The notes beneath the pieces are model-generated. The model was not told where the DNA came from, did no database searches, and saw only the letters and a program-made list of their open reading frames with translations. A stretch of DNA of 64,000 nt from Nilaparvata lugens (Eukaryota; Arthropoda; Insecta; Hemiptera; Delphacidae): assembly GCF_014356525.2 (NCBI RefSeq), contig NC_052507.1, positions 44,115,687 through 44,179,686 on the forward strand. Reading direction: 5' to 3'. Both the position numbers and the translations under genes were made by a program. Position 1 is the first letter of the stretch, and the number at the start of each line of letters is the position of its first letter. Of this stretch, positions 50,101 to 57,003 are shown one piece after another.

Positions 50101-52883
50101 TGATGCCGGTGGAACGCATTGTTCCAAAAAGCGTAAAAGCAACAATGAAGTAATGGAACGTTTAAACCACTAATAATAATGGATACCTATATTAAATAAC
50201 TAATATTTTTTTAAATTTATATTCATTATTATATTTCCAATATTTTGGCAATTGTGATGGAAATGTTTTGTTGGGATTCATATTGGAGAATAATTAATGT
50301 GATAAATCTCAATGTAATGTAATAAATATGTCGAGTCTTTTTCTAAAAGCAATACCCTGTATTTTCTTTACACTAAGCCACTAACGCTAGAACAAGCATG
50401 CACATACACAGTCGAACAAGCATGCACATACACAGTCGACTTACATCGTTGTGTCATCACATCTGAGATCACAGCGAAACGCTTCGAGCAAAAGTTTTTG
50501 AGGTTAGGTACTCTTATCTCCGATTTTTATCGTTTATTACTCTTCGCTCCTCTATATGGATAATTATTTTTCTATCTTTATAATTTTTAATTTTCTAGTG
50601 GTTTATTCATTGTTATTGTTTATTTTATGTTAGAAACCTCTCGCTGATGACAGCTGTGATGACTGATTACACAACAATGTAAGACGACTGTGTATGTGTA
50701 TGTACACACACATGTTCATACTGCATGTTTTGTCATTGGCGAGAGGCTTCTAACATGATACAAACAACCAATAAAAATAGATAAACCACTAGAAAATTAC
50801 AAATTATAATGATACAAAAATAATATTTAACCTCAAATAAAGCAGCAAAGTAAAAATAAAAAACAAAAATTAAGAGATACAGAAACCTAACCTCGAAAAT
50901 TTTGCTCGAAGCCTTTCGCTGTGATGACACAACAATGTATGTCGTCTGCGTATCATGCATGTTCAACCGTTAGTAGCCAGCCTCAAAGACTTGACGTTGA
51001 ACAGACGCAGTGCAAAGATAGGGAAGGAGATATAACCTCTAGACTGGGTATTCTAAATCAAGGTTTAAAGCAGTTTTGGGCAATGCCTGTTGCTTTTACC
51101 TGAATTGTATATAATATATGTGAATGAATAAATAAATACCTCTTGCCATTGCTCTGTTTTTGCAGGGCCTGGTGGTGCCAGTGCTGCGAAACGTAGAGAA
51201 CATGACGTATGCGGACATCGAGAAGGGCATCAACGCACTGGGCGAGAAGGCGCGGAAAGGGGCGTTGGCTGTGGAGGACATGGATGGCGGCACTTTCACC
51301 ATCAGCAATGGGGGCGTTTTCGGCTCCCTGATGGGCACGCCCATTATCAACCCACCGCAGTCGGCCATCCTTGGCATGCATGCCACCTTCGAGAGGCCTG
51401 TTGCTATCAAGGGACAGGTCAACAATCAAACACTTATTTATTTGTATCATTGTTCATTATTTTTGAGTGCACTATTTTTTGGAGAGACCAATATCATCCA
51501 CCTTGAGAATATTTATAAATTTCATTCATCTATTCTTCTATTTTTTTGAAGAGACCAACATTATCCCCCCTGAGAATATTTATCAATTTCTTTCTTCTAT
51601 TTTTTTGGAGAGACAAATATCCACCAAGAGAATACTAATTATCCTGTGCTTGGGAACCTAACCTTTGTTGGTTTTCTTCTTCTGCTAGTGTCTATCCGTT
51701 CCGAATATTGGCGATAGCCTGACTATGGTTATGTTATTTAAAGCCATCCTGAAAAGTTCGGTTGTAGTCTTGGAGAACCAGGTAAGCTGGTTTCTCAGCC
51801 ATGATATTCTCCTTCTCCCTGGTCCTTTTCTGCCATAGATCTTTCCTTGTAGAACGAATTTCAGCAGGCCGTATTTTTCTTCATTCCTCATGATATGGCC
51901 GAAATATGCGAGCTTCCTGCTCTTGATGGTGTTCATCACTTCCAAAACCGTATTCATTCACTCCAATACAGCTTTGTTGGTCACTCTGTACATCCATGAA
52001 ATTCTCAACACTCCTATATAACCACATCTCAAATGCCTCGAGTCTTTTTTCAGATTGGACATTTGGTCAATGTCCATGACTCCATCCCATAAAAGAGTAT
52101 TGATTAATATACAGGATATTGTATATCCAGACTCCCTACCAATATTCTAAGACATTGTTCCTGGGTACGAAAAATATCCGAATATAATTTTTAAACTGTC
52201 CAAAAAGTCTTCAGTTACTCACACAGCCGCCATTTTGTTTTATTACACTACTATTTTTTTCTCAACAATGGCTGAACATATGGAAATGAAACTTTGCACA
52301 ATCATTCATGACAACAAGATAGAGCTACAGAAAAATTATGACAATTTTCTAAATTCATAAAACAAAATGGCGGCCGTTTAAAATTTTATTTCTTGAAAAA
52401 ACGTTCATTTTACCAAAAAATTTACAATAATATTTTTTCCAGTAAATTCTATTACAAATCGATTGACACCTTATTTATTGAGATTGAACAAGATTGGACC
52501 TTGTTTGTCCTTTGTGAGTTTGATATGTCATTCAGAAAAATAGTTGAATATTGTACCAATTAACAGATATGATTTAACGGTTTATAGAGTATTAATGCCT
52601 CTTGGATTCAGGATCTACTTTATATTAACATTGTAATTAATATTAACCAAAGCTAGCTACAAAAATAAGTAAATTTAAGTCTGATTATTGCTTTTCGAAT
52701 GAGATGCTCTTTTAATTTTATTGTGATTAATGTGTGTTTGTATTGCAGGTTGTTATAAGGCCTATGATGTACATAGCCCTGACTTACGACCACCGTCTGA
52801 TTGATGGCCGTGAGGCGGTGTTGTTCTTGAGAAAGATCAAAGCAGCAGTAGAAGATCCCAGAATCATAGTTTGTGGTTTATAA
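23121..52883 (+). CDS. DLST: Dihydrolipoyllysine-residue succinyltransferase, E2 of 2-oxoglutarate dehydrogenase (11 exons, 5' end missing)
   Basis: This E2 core of the mitochondrial 2-oxoglutarate dehydrogenase complex transfers the succinyl group from a lipoyl-lysine arm to CoA in the TCA cycle. Eleven exons with GT-AG borders join in one frame of 1380 nt (459 residues plus TAA). Residues 1-53 are Ser/Arg/Phe-rich and resemble a mitochondrial presequence. The lipoyl domain is at about 54-132, with the lipoyl Lys at residue 97 in EIETDK. A Pro/Ala linker spans about 133-214, and there is no E3-binding domain, as is usual for animal DLST. The catalytic domain is at about 230-459, with [12 protein letters not shown] and the C-terminal DHRLIDG (His430, Asp434). 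Length fits the family (about 450-470 aa). No initiator Met is present, so the first coding exon lies upstream or was missed. An AATAAA at 53021-53026 is the likely polyadenylation signal. Introns total about 28 kb and are mostly transposon-derived. Identity from the lipoyl domain onward is certain by family knowledge; the first two exons are inferred from splice signals and frame. Confidence 0.95.
23265..26722 (+). mobile_element. LINE-C copy 2: endonuclease to 3' end, inside DLST intron
   Basis: Starts within the endonuclease (matching 21430 onward) and continues into RT fingers ([39 protein letters not shown]). After an insert it resumes at the palm ([17 protein letters not shown]), thumb and C-terminal domain (25720-26489, GLPQNT-like [12 protein letters not shown]) and the Cys/His tail, ending in CTATCTATCTA near 26710. 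Many stops and frameshifts; inactive. It lies in the sense orientation in the intron 23158-27406. Confidence 0.8.
24850..25395. repeat. Insertion within LINE-C RT
   Basis: About 545 bp separate the RT block ending near 24840 from [20 protein letters not shown] at about 25415, two motifs that should be close together. The stretch contains GTTAGGTTAACTTAGGTTAG and no coding. Its own identity is unknown. Confidence 0.5.
26723..27406. other. Remainder of DLST intron, nothing recognised
   Basis: AT-rich intronic sequence without repeats or open frames that I recognise, ending at the exon b acceptor. Confidence 0.5.
27407..27458 (+). CDS. DLST: DLST exon b (presequence)
   Basis: A 52-bp exon flanked by TCAATTGCAG and GTGAGT. 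The frame that continues into the next exon is open and reads [17 protein letters not shown]. It is Arg/Ser/Cys-rich with no acidic residues, as expected for a mitochondrial targeting sequence. Sequence similarity cannot confirm it because presequences are poorly conserved. Confidence 0.6.
28200..28725. repeat. GC-richer short interspersed repeat in DLST intron
   Basis: The segment carries a block from GCGTAAGAAGGAGGCTCC to CAACATATAAACATTTAAAC, then a GC-rich, internally repetitive part (GGAGCGATTGCGGAGCGTG twice) and AGCAGTTAACCCGTGCTCCG. The texture resembles SINE-like repeats common in planthopper scaffolds, an impression from memory. The 82-residue open frame at 28394-28642 looks like a by-product. 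Confidence 0.4.
29021..29598. mobile_element. ~580-bp foldback element in DLST intron
   Basis: Inverted arms run from AGTGGGTGAAAATCCAAGAA to the complementary TTCTCGGACTTTTCACCCAC. Paired internal blocks include CTCATACACAAAGGTA, ATCGAGATCTCAAACCGTTT and CATGCAAATCAGA. The centre is near 29270. It has no transposase, so it is a MITE-like or foldback element. It ends about 210 bp before exon c. Confidence 0.8.
29807..29877 (+). CDS. DLST: DLST exon c (end of presequence)
   Basis: A 71-bp exon after TTGTTTCAG and before GTAAGT. It reads [19 protein letters not shown] then TNL, and the last base joins the next exon to make Tyr. The R-x-F-R-x-S pattern just before the lipoyl domain resembles the processing region of other animal DLST proteins, which supports the exon. 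Confidence 0.75.
30290..30600. repeat. Possible LINE 3' tail remnant
   Basis: AGAATAGAATAGAATATTTT followed by AT-rich non-coding sequence looks like the tail of a minus-strand LINE. No coding part is attached, so the call is tentative. Confidence 0.25.
31150..31545 (-). pseudogene. LINE ORF2 C-terminal fragment in DLST intron
   Basis: The minus frame at 31491-31162 reads [37 protein letters not shown] and [20 protein letters not shown], the post-RT region of a Jockey/CR1-like ORF2. Only about 390 bp remain, just upstream of exon d and antisense to DLST. Confidence 0.8.
31596..31670 (+). CDS. DLST: DLST exon d (start of lipoyl domain)
   Basis: A 75-bp exon bounded by TTTTTCAG and GTAAGT. 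It encodes [19 protein letters not shown] followed by IRWTK, which is the diagnostic first strand block of the DLST lipoyl domain (compare PxFAESVxEGDxRW in animal homologues). It sits 76 bp downstream of a LINE-derived stretch inside the preceding intron. Confidence 0.95.
31729..31882. mobile_element. ~150-bp palindromic MITE in DLST intron
   Basis: The ends CCCAGTTGCACTAAAG and CTTTGTGCAACCTGG are inverted repeats. The arms pair further through GCCACAAGAACCAATCA and TGATTGGTTCTCGTGGC around a short centre near 31806. It lies 59 bp after exon d. Confidence 0.85.
32040..32770. repeat. Possible decayed foldback element
   Basis: GGGAGTAAAAGTGACT-like and CTCTCGG blocks occur in both orientations near 32050-32150 and 32680-32760, with a GC-rich GCCCTCGGCTTCGCCTCGGG hairpin at the right end. 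The pairing is imperfect and the borders are unclear. Confidence 0.35.
33015..33070 (+). CDS. DLST: DLST exon e (lipoyl-lysine exon)
   Basis: A 56-bp exon encoding [19 protein letters not shown]. The final AAG codon (33068-33070) is the lysine expected to carry lipoate. The intron begins immediately after it in phase 0 (GTAATT donor). The acceptor is CATTTGCAG. Confidence 0.96.
33071..34470. other. DLST intron after the lipoyl-lysine exon, nothing recognised
   Basis: About 1.4 kb of AT-rich sequence with no element or gene that I can support. Confidence 0.5.
34471..34576 (+). CDS. DLST: DLST exon f (second half of lipoyl domain)
   Basis: A 106-bp exon after TAATTTTCAG, ending before GTATGT. 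It begins [16 protein letters not shown] and continues through [19 protein letters not shown], matching the C-terminal half of the lipoyl fold that follows the ETDK lysine. Confidence 0.96.
34746..35243. mobile_element. ~500-bp inverted-repeat element in DLST intron
   Basis: The first and last about 70 bp are inverted repeats (CGATACATGAGAGAAGTCCA and AATTTCTTCATGCAAAATTT against their complements at 35172-35243). The interior (TTGATCAAAAACTAAAATTC, TACTCATTGGAGATAGAGA) recurs at 44195-44985. It is non-coding. Confidence 0.8.
35244..37680. other. AT-rich rest of DLST intron with a LINE-like tail
   Basis: 2.4 kb without supported genes. 37190-37410 ends in AATTGAAATTGAATTGAATT, which resembles a LINE 3' tail. 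The ORF pair at 35470-35981 is an AT-rich by-product. Confidence 0.4.
37681..37925 (+). CDS. DLST: DLST exon g (Pro/Ala inter-domain linker)
   Basis: A 245-bp exon, acceptor TTGTTCAG, donor GTAGGC. It is much richer in G+C than its surroundings because it encodes a Pro/Ala/Ser linker that includes a run of eight prolines. It ends [18 protein letters not shown]. Animal DLST has a flexible AP-rich linker here in place of an E3-binding domain. The opposite strand is also open (Gly/Ala-rich), but that is a by-product of the composition. Confidence 0.93.
38757..38983 (-). other. Candidate antisense exon inside a DLST intron (orphan)
   Basis: On the minus strand an acceptor-like AATTTTATGCAG and a consensus donor GTGAGT bracket about 227 bp that stay open in two frames. 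Base composition is less AT-rich than the surrounding intron. One frame includes [20 protein letters not shown] and [20 protein letters not shown], which looks protein-like but matches no family I know; it ends in TAG just before the donor. It could be a fragment of a nested gene, a transposed exon, or chance. Confidence 0.2.
39280..39647. other. Open, less AT-rich stretch in DLST intron, unidentified
   Basis: Both strands carry 60-residue open frames: minus 39465-39280 with [20 protein letters not shown], and plus 39459-39647 with [21 protein letters not shown] recognise neither. It may belong with the orphan exon candidate at 38757-38983 or be remnant transposon coding. Confidence 0.2.
39648..39814. 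mobile_element. ~167-bp palindromic MITE next to DLST exon h
   Basis: The ends CCGTGTTGTCAAA and TTTGGCAACACGG are inverted repeats flanked by TAA and TTA. The arms pair through GACTGGATATATTCAAATTG and its complement. It stops 65 bp before the exon h acceptor, so it lies close to the likely branch-point region. Confidence 0.85.
39880..40031 (+). CDS. DLST: DLST exon h (start of catalytic domain)
   Basis: A 152-bp exon with acceptor GGCTGTCAG and donor GTAATC. It encodes [20 protein letters not shown] and then [20 protein letters not shown] up to the first two bases of a Ser codon. The [20 protein letters not shown] block is a strong signature of the DLST acyltransferase domain. A palindromic MITE ends only about 65 bp upstream of this acceptor. 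Confidence 0.97.
40060..40180 (-). repeat. LINE-type 3' tail remnant
   Basis: On the minus strand the sequence ends TGTGTATCATTGAATAAATAAATTG, a common LINE 3' end pattern. No coding sequence is attached. Confidence 0.3.
40462..41430 (+). pseudogene. LINE-D ORF1 with PHD-type zinc finger, frameshifted
   Basis: Starts [20 protein letters not shown] and continues [17 protein letters not shown]. The Cys-x2-Cys ... Cys-x2-Cys ... His-x2-Cys spacing is that of a PHD finger found in ORF1 of some CR1/Jockey-like LINEs. A coiled coil ([20 protein letters not shown]) and [13 protein letters not shown] follow in other frames, then the RNA-binding part ([40 protein letters not shown]). Frame changes at about 40600, 40800 and 40990 show it is dead. 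It lies in the sense orientation in the DLST intron 40032-45701. Confidence 0.75.
41507..42900. other. AT-rich intronic stretch, nothing recognised
   Basis: No supported coding or inverted-repeat structure seen between the two LINE remnants. Confidence 0.4.
42900..44190 (+). pseudogene. LINE ORF2 remnant with endonuclease deleted
   Basis: [15 protein letters not shown], the start of an endonuclease domain, is followed directly by RT fingers ([20 protein letters not shown]), with about 1.2 kb of normal ORF2 missing. The RT then shows [55 protein letters not shown] and [10 protein letters not shown], where the usual YADD/FADD is FSDD. A 50-bp tandem duplication lies at about 43190-43290. The C-terminal tail ([19 protein letters not shown]) is near 44010-44075. 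Confidence 0.8.
44195..44985. mobile_element. Longer relative of the 34.7-kb inverted-repeat element
   Basis: Starts with an inverted match to 34820-34930 (TTTGTGCTCTACAATCTGAG) and ends with direct matches to 35000-35210 (TACTCATTGGAGATAGAGA; AAATTTTGCATGAAGAAATT). The middle (about 44340-44690) is not shared. It is a rearranged copy of the family in the same gene. Confidence 0.6.
44990..45190 (-). pseudogene. LINE reverse-transcriptase palm fragment
   Basis: The minus strand reads [20 protein letters not shown] then [26 protein letters not shown], the central RT motifs including the ADD catalytic site. It is only about 65 codons long and antisense to DLST. Confidence 0.8.
45340..45560 (-). 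repeat. LINE-type 3' UTR remnant
   Basis: On the minus strand the sequence ends in AATAAATAAATTA-type repeats, and the body holds CCGTTTTGGGCTTATAAGCC. It looks like a 3' UTR, with no coding part attached. Confidence 0.35.
45702..45900 (+). CDS. DLST: DLST exon i (catalytic domain)
   Basis: A 199-bp exon after TTTTTCAG, ending at GTATTT. It contains [30 protein letters not shown] and [15 protein letters not shown], all core acyltransferase motifs. The preceding intron of 5.7 kb is filled with LINE and MITE debris; the following one (5.3 kb) is a nested transposon stack. Confidence 0.97.
46050..46478. mobile_element. Left half of a palindromic element (9175-10516 family), split by insertion
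   Basis: Matches the left arm and centre of the 9.2-10.5 kb palindrome (TTCTTCAATTTGATGTAT, CGCAACAAGTGTAAATTTAG, AAAAATTGTGTCCCAGACAT). Its right half resumes at about 49843-50165. A (TAG)n microsatellite sits at about 46213-46234. Confidence 0.7.
46970..48070. repeat. GC-rich short repeats and tandem array
   Basis: GGCTCGCTTCGCTCGCC and a GGGGGCTCCGCCCCC hairpin occur at about 46975-47085 and again at 47466-47575. A roughly 100-130 bp unit containing TTCATTTGTTCTCGATAAAG and GATTTTGGGCGTATCTTTGG recurs at least four times (about 47185, 47720, 47860 and 48010). Small open frames here are by-products. Confidence 0.75.
48469..48673. repeat. Head-to-head pair of Penelope 3' ends
   Basis: Left arm 48469-48560 is the reverse complement of the Penelope-like 3' terminus; right arm 48580-48673 is the same in + orientation (CCGAAAACTGGTCTTTCTAA, TTTTTTGACAATTTCTTAGT). 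About 20 bp lie between them. It forms a nearly perfect 95-bp stem. Confidence 0.9.
48873..49709. mobile_element. MITE with TATAGTGAGGTCCACGTTAT ends, interrupted by a LINE fragment
   Basis: The terminal 30 bp are inverted repeats (TATAGTGAGGTCCACGTTAT ... complement). An uninterrupted relative of about 215 bp is at 61217-61431. The extra length here is due to the RTE-like insert at about 49070-49520. Confidence 0.8.
49070..49520 (+). pseudogene. RTE-like LINE C-terminal fragment inside the MITE
   Basis: Frames read [48 protein letters not shown] and, shifted, [17 protein letters not shown] with a stop at about 49498. GWFGHV...RRGRGRPR is the typical extreme C-terminus of RTE/BovB-like ORF2 proteins. 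GAAGAAGACGATAAT-type sequence follows as tail. Confidence 0.8.
49843..50165. mobile_element. Right half of the split palindromic element
   Basis: Complements the right arm of the 9.2-10.5 kb family (GATGCATCGTTGGAGAGTCA; AAACTACTGGAGATATCACA). It continues where the left half stopped at 46478. Confidence 0.7.
50399..50947. mobile_element. ~510-bp foldback element in DLST intron
   Basis: The left arm from 50440 (ACATCGTTGTGTCATCAC, AAACGCTTCGAGCAAAA, TTTTGAGGTTAGGT, TTAGAAACCTCTCGC) pairs with the right arm to 50947. The loop near 50650-50735 is rich in (GT)n. It is preceded by a direct duplication of AACAAGCATGCACATACACA at 50399-50442. It ends about 220 bp before exon j. Confidence 0.8.
51166..51417 (+). 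CDS. DLST: DLST exon j (catalytic domain)
   Basis: A 252-bp, 84-codon exon encoding [39 protein letters not shown] and [20 protein letters not shown]. The acceptor is a good TTTTTGCAG. The donor is unusually weak (CAG followed by GTCAAC), but splicing there restores VVIRPMMY in the next exon. Confidence 0.97.
51685..52100 (-). pseudogene. RTE-like LINE C-terminal fragment, antisense in last DLST intron
   Basis: The minus frame 51957-51685 reads [20 protein letters not shown] then [20 protein letters not shown] and ends with [11 protein letters not shown]. Upstream (52100-51960) [10 protein letters not shown] and [14 protein letters not shown] fit the same protein. It is the standard C-terminus of RTE-type ORF2. 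Confidence 0.8.
52100..52440. repeat. Possible short inverted-repeat remnant
   Basis: GCCGCCATTTTGTTTTAT (about 52228) and ATAAAACAAAATGGCGGC (about 52357) are inverted copies about 110 bp apart. The element limits are unclear. Confidence 0.4.
52749..52883 (+). CDS. DLST: DLST terminal exon (active-site motif)
   Basis: A 135-bp last exon after GTATTGCAG. It encodes [20 protein letters not shown] and continues through [13 protein letters not shown] to IIVCGL and TAA (52881-52883). DHRLIDG holds the catalytic His and Asp of the acyltransferase. The C-terminal hexapeptide differs from the LLLDL-like end seen in vertebrates. Confidence 0.98.
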   Translation, partial: VVIRPMMYIALTYDHRLIDGREAVLFLRKIKAAVEDPRIIVCGL

Positions 52884-53020
52884 TTGATTAACCATTTAGC
52901 AAAAGAGAAAAATGAATCTGAACGTTGAAAAGCCGCATCGATGAACTCGATTTGTTCTATTAATTGCTTTAATTTATTTAAAAAAGTTGTTGATGGCTCT
53001 GATCATCAAGAGTATTACAG

Positions 53021-53026
53021 AATAAA
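53021..53026 (+). terminator. Polyadenylation signal of DLST
   Basis: AATAAA lies 138 bp after the DLST stop codon and is the first such hexamer downstream, which suggests a short 3' UTR. Use of the site is inferred. Confidence 0.6.
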
Positions 53027-53770
53027 ATATTCCGAGGTGAACGTATTATTATCGTTACTTGCTCTAGTTTTCACTTGGTTTTACGAGAACTTCTCCATGG
53101 CTATTGTACTGTTTTAAAACTTGCACAGTAAACCAAGTCTATCTGCACCTACATTAGTAAGTGAAACTTTAGGTACCGTACTAATAATCACACATGTTTT
53201 CATCTCAATTATAAGCTGTTTAAATAGTAAATATTGATTTTTTGATGCGAAAAACGATAATGTAATATCTATTCTCTAGGATAGTATGCATCTAACATTG
53301 TGGTAATATGGATCAAAGTTAGCTTGGTAAAATAATGCTCCCTATTAAACAGTATTTTCAATTATACGCTGTAATATAATTGAATAACTAATTTATTTCC
53401 ACCACATTCATATTGAACGAAATTAGACATTTTTGTCTAAATGTTGTTTGAATTTATTTATTGTTATTTAATTGTAGAGAACGGTATTGTATTATATGTT
53501 CATAAAGTACGGCTTTACTCTTAATTGTTGTTTTTATTTGTAATTTTACCCTTCCTTCATATCATAGTAAACATTTACGTACCTAGTGTGTCGCCAGAGA
53601 GCAACCAATAGAGGGCAAGTGTAGTGCACGAGCTGGATCACAAGTAGGTAGTACTGTAGCTGATAGATTCTTAACATTTCAAGGATAGGTGCATTTTTCA
53701 TGGTATCATTGATCAAGTGAACTAGGTACTTGATTTATATAAATATATATTTTTTAGAAAAATAGTAGTT

Positions 53771-53899
53771 TATACAACACTTTTGATGAGAGTCTTTAAG
53801 GCACGAGTTAGATGTATAGTTAAGACACAAGTGAGCGAGCGAACGCTTGTCTTGAACATCTCACGAGTGCTTTAAAGACCATATAAAACCGTTGTATAC
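53771..53899. mobile_element. ~129-bp palindromic MITE downstream of DLST
   Basis: TATACAACACTTTTGATG and the right end GTTGTATA pair. GAGTCTTTAAGGCACGAG pairs with CTCGTG...TTTAAAGAC-type sequence on the other arm, with the centre at GAGCGAGCGAAC. Confidence 0.75.
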
Positions 53900-54216
53900 T
53901 AGTATCTTACGTCACATGGACGGGTAGGTGCCTTTTGCAGGCAAGAATGATGTTTCTAGACGAGATGTTAGCCTAGACTAGAATTTCATTCCAGCACTGC
54001 AAAAGACATTCACGTCCAAGTAACGTACACTATTTTTTTTTCATAATAATCTAAAGAAGAATAATTATTGAGAAATAGAAAGCATTGCCTGCTTGTGCTG
54101 AAGTTGCTATATGCATTCTATAAGCATACCATAGATTACAAATTCCAAATCAGGAATTTTGTGAAAGTTGACAAAACTTCCTCCTGGAGCGCTGAAGGTA
54201 GTTTTTTGGGGGCCGC

Positions 54217-54445
54217 GGAATTGGAAATATCTGGAACTCAAAATATCAATGTTAAATGTCCTATGCTTGAAAACTGTTGCTGGGTGGAACTCCGAATATT
54301 TGTCAGACAGCGGAATTGGAAATATCCGGAACTCGAACTATGTTGCTAGGCGGAATTGGGAGTATCTGGAACTCAAATTATTTGTTTGTCAAATGGCGGA
54401 ATTGGAAATATCTGGAACTCAAAATATCAGTGCCAAAGTGGGAGT
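54217..54445 (+). repeat. Degenerate minisatellite (about 33-bp unit)
   Basis: GCGGAATTGGAAATATCTGG with ...AACTCAAAATATC recurs at least four times at uneven spacing (54217, 54310, 54350 and 54394). An inverted relative (GATATATTTCCAATTCCACC) lies at about 54860-54935. The open frames over it (ISGTQNI repeats) are by-products. Confidence 0.7.
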
Positions 54446-54514
54446 ACTGGTAATGTGTTTGTTATTGAGAAATGGTTCAACTCTGACTTATTTTCTGGAA
54501 TGATATGAACTAAT

Positions 54515-54745
54515 TAGCCCACTTAGGGTAATTCATAGCTCATTATATATTAATTTTGGACGGAAATATTGAACTTGAACTTTAAACAGTAGAAACAACT
54601 TGGCTGATCTTTTTGGACTTGTTTTTCATTATCAAAATTTGGGAATAGAATACTTTTGGACCTGGTCTGTCGTTCTTTTTCAATTATATTCATACATATT
54701 ATGCAAGTTTTCAAAACTCTGTTATCTGTTTCAACAAACAAGACT
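54515..54745. repeat. Dispersed repeat also found inside LINE-A
   Basis: Shares AAAATTTGGGAAT, TTTTTGGAC and neighbouring sequence with 2990-3215. It separates the two halves of the 33-bp-unit repeat family. Confidence 0.5.
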
Positions 54746-55429
54746 GACGACTGTTGATGTGTTGATGAATTTATTTTAGGTTAACTATAGAACCCTTCAT
54801 TTGTTTTGCGATAAATTTGTTTCATCCCACATCTCCACAGTCTCGCTAATAACGATCGATATTGTGAACTCGATATATTTCCAATTCCACCAGCTGCAAG
54901 ATATTCTGAGCTCTATTCCCAATTCATGCGACCCGTTTTTTTGTAGCAGTTTTGCTGTTCCTATTTTGGAACTAGGAAACATACTCGACTGTAAAGAAAA
55001 CATAATGGTTTCATTAAAGTAAAGTTGCTGTAATGAGAATCATACATTTATTTGTTCTGCAAACAGCTGTTTACCGGCTTGATTTCATGCATTGAATACG
55101 ACTTTACCTCAATATAGAGAAAAACCAAATAGATCATTGATAAAATGATAACCAGCTTGACCAACCCAACGGATTAGCTATTTTCATGTATTTTCAGATT
55201 ATGAAAATAAATTATTCGATTCTATTTCTATTATTCTTGATAAAATCTATTTGATAATATTTTTATAATATTGAGAGTTGGAATGTCTATCTTTTACATA
55301 TTTTTATTGCAACCACATATCCTACCCAATATCAAGTAAACGCAACATGTTGACTGTTCAGTTTGTTGATAAAATATCAGTGAACTCTAAACTAACTGGA
55401 TTGGACTAGCAACACAAAAAAAGTGAGGC

Positions 55430-57003
55430 AGCTGGTGAAGATAGGCAACCCGCATTGCTGTGGGATTCGTTCATTTTGTTACGCATTGGCTCTTATGAGA
55501 GAATGCATAGCACAGTCTCAATTTCTATTTTATTTCTATATTGTATGTCTTATTCCACGGAAGCGTTATTTTTCCTTTATTAAACAGTTCATTGTTAACT
55601 TTTTGAGAGCAAAAATAATGAAATAGGTTGAATATTAATAAAGAAAAGAATTTTTTTATTTGTGACTGCAGTAGTTTTAGTATTGTCAACTTTTCACAAG
55701 CATGGGAATAACTTTGGGCCAGATTTAAGAGAAGCGTATTATTTATTTATTTTTATTTATTTAACAAGGACAAATTAATATAAACTGTCATGAAATGATT
55801 GGGAATGAAAAAACAGGCTCATAGTCCAATCTCATATTTTTCACAATAAAAGTAGGTAAATAAAATAAATTATGATGATTCAATAACACAGGATTATTAA
55901 ATTATGTAATGATAGCAATATACTAGGTATTCTGATAACATTTCAAATCAGTGTGGGAGTTTCAGAAATGATGCAAAGAAATCTATGAAGAAACATTATT
56001 ATCAATTGTATTATAATTATGACCATATGATAAACAAACAGTAAAATATGCTAAATAATAATTATTTCATAATTATAAATTATATAAACAATAATACACA
56101 TATAATTATACACATAAAATTATTTTATAATTGTAAATTGAACAATTATTAAATTTATTTGAAATGGGAAAATTTCAAAAATTAATTACAATTCAGCTGA
56201 TAGCAATATCATATTTTTCAAAATAAAAGTAGGTACCTAAAATAAATTATGTCATCTCATGATGATAACACAGAATTATTAATCATTATTGTAAAGCTGT
56301 GTTTACACAAAATTCATTAAATGTTTATTTTTTCGTACTTATAGATTCTATTAGATCATAGTATTATACTATTAGATTCTATATTAGTATTATATGCTGC
56401 TACTTACACTAAATTTATATTATACATTATACATAAAATGTATGATACGCCTACCTACATAATATACCATATACAAATTATGATAAATATACTATATTTA
56501 TTATATGCTGATGCTTAACACCAAATTTATATCCATAAATTACATCATACATAGAATGTGTGATAGAATGAATGATAGTCTTTGTAGGGAAACATTCACA
56601 ATTTCTGCATCGGATATTATTTATTCTTTTTTGAATAAGGATTAATTTGTTCTTCAACTATGTTTTTTATTCTAGATGCTATAAAGTAGGCCGAAATTTT
56701 CAATAAACATAGAAACTATCACAGTACGGTATAACTTACTAGGAATATAACCAAATTTGTTGTTTTATTTTTGGTCAAATAAACTGATCAATATAGAAAG
56801 AAGTATTGGAAATGTATGTAAAACAAAAAGATTTCTTCAAATTAATTAACAGAATAAAAATGTTTGACTTACCTGTGAAATGGTATTTCATTTCCTTTAA
56901 CATGCCCATTCTTGCATCCAAATGCAACACAATACATCGCCATTTTTCGGTCGTATTTTTATTCAATTCTATGCATTTCACGACAAATACATCACAATAT
57001 TAA
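55430..57003 (+). repeat. Segmental duplication, copy 1
   Basis: Aligns with 58430-60722. Shared blocks include TTCCTTTATTAAACAGTTCA, GTATTGTCAACTTTTCACAA, TTTGAATAAGGATTAATTTG and TGCCCATTCTTGCATCCAAA. It carries an insert at about 56291-56615 that is missing from copy 2. Confidence 0.85.
56291..56615. mobile_element. MITE-like insert in duplication copy 1
   Basis: Starts GTAAAGCTGTGTTTACACAA and is flanked by ATTATT on both sides (56285-56290, 56616-56621). It is absent from the paralogous site in copy 2 (about 59610). The TATAGATTCTATTAGAT core relates it to the 169-bp MITE at 1455-1623. Confidence 0.65.
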
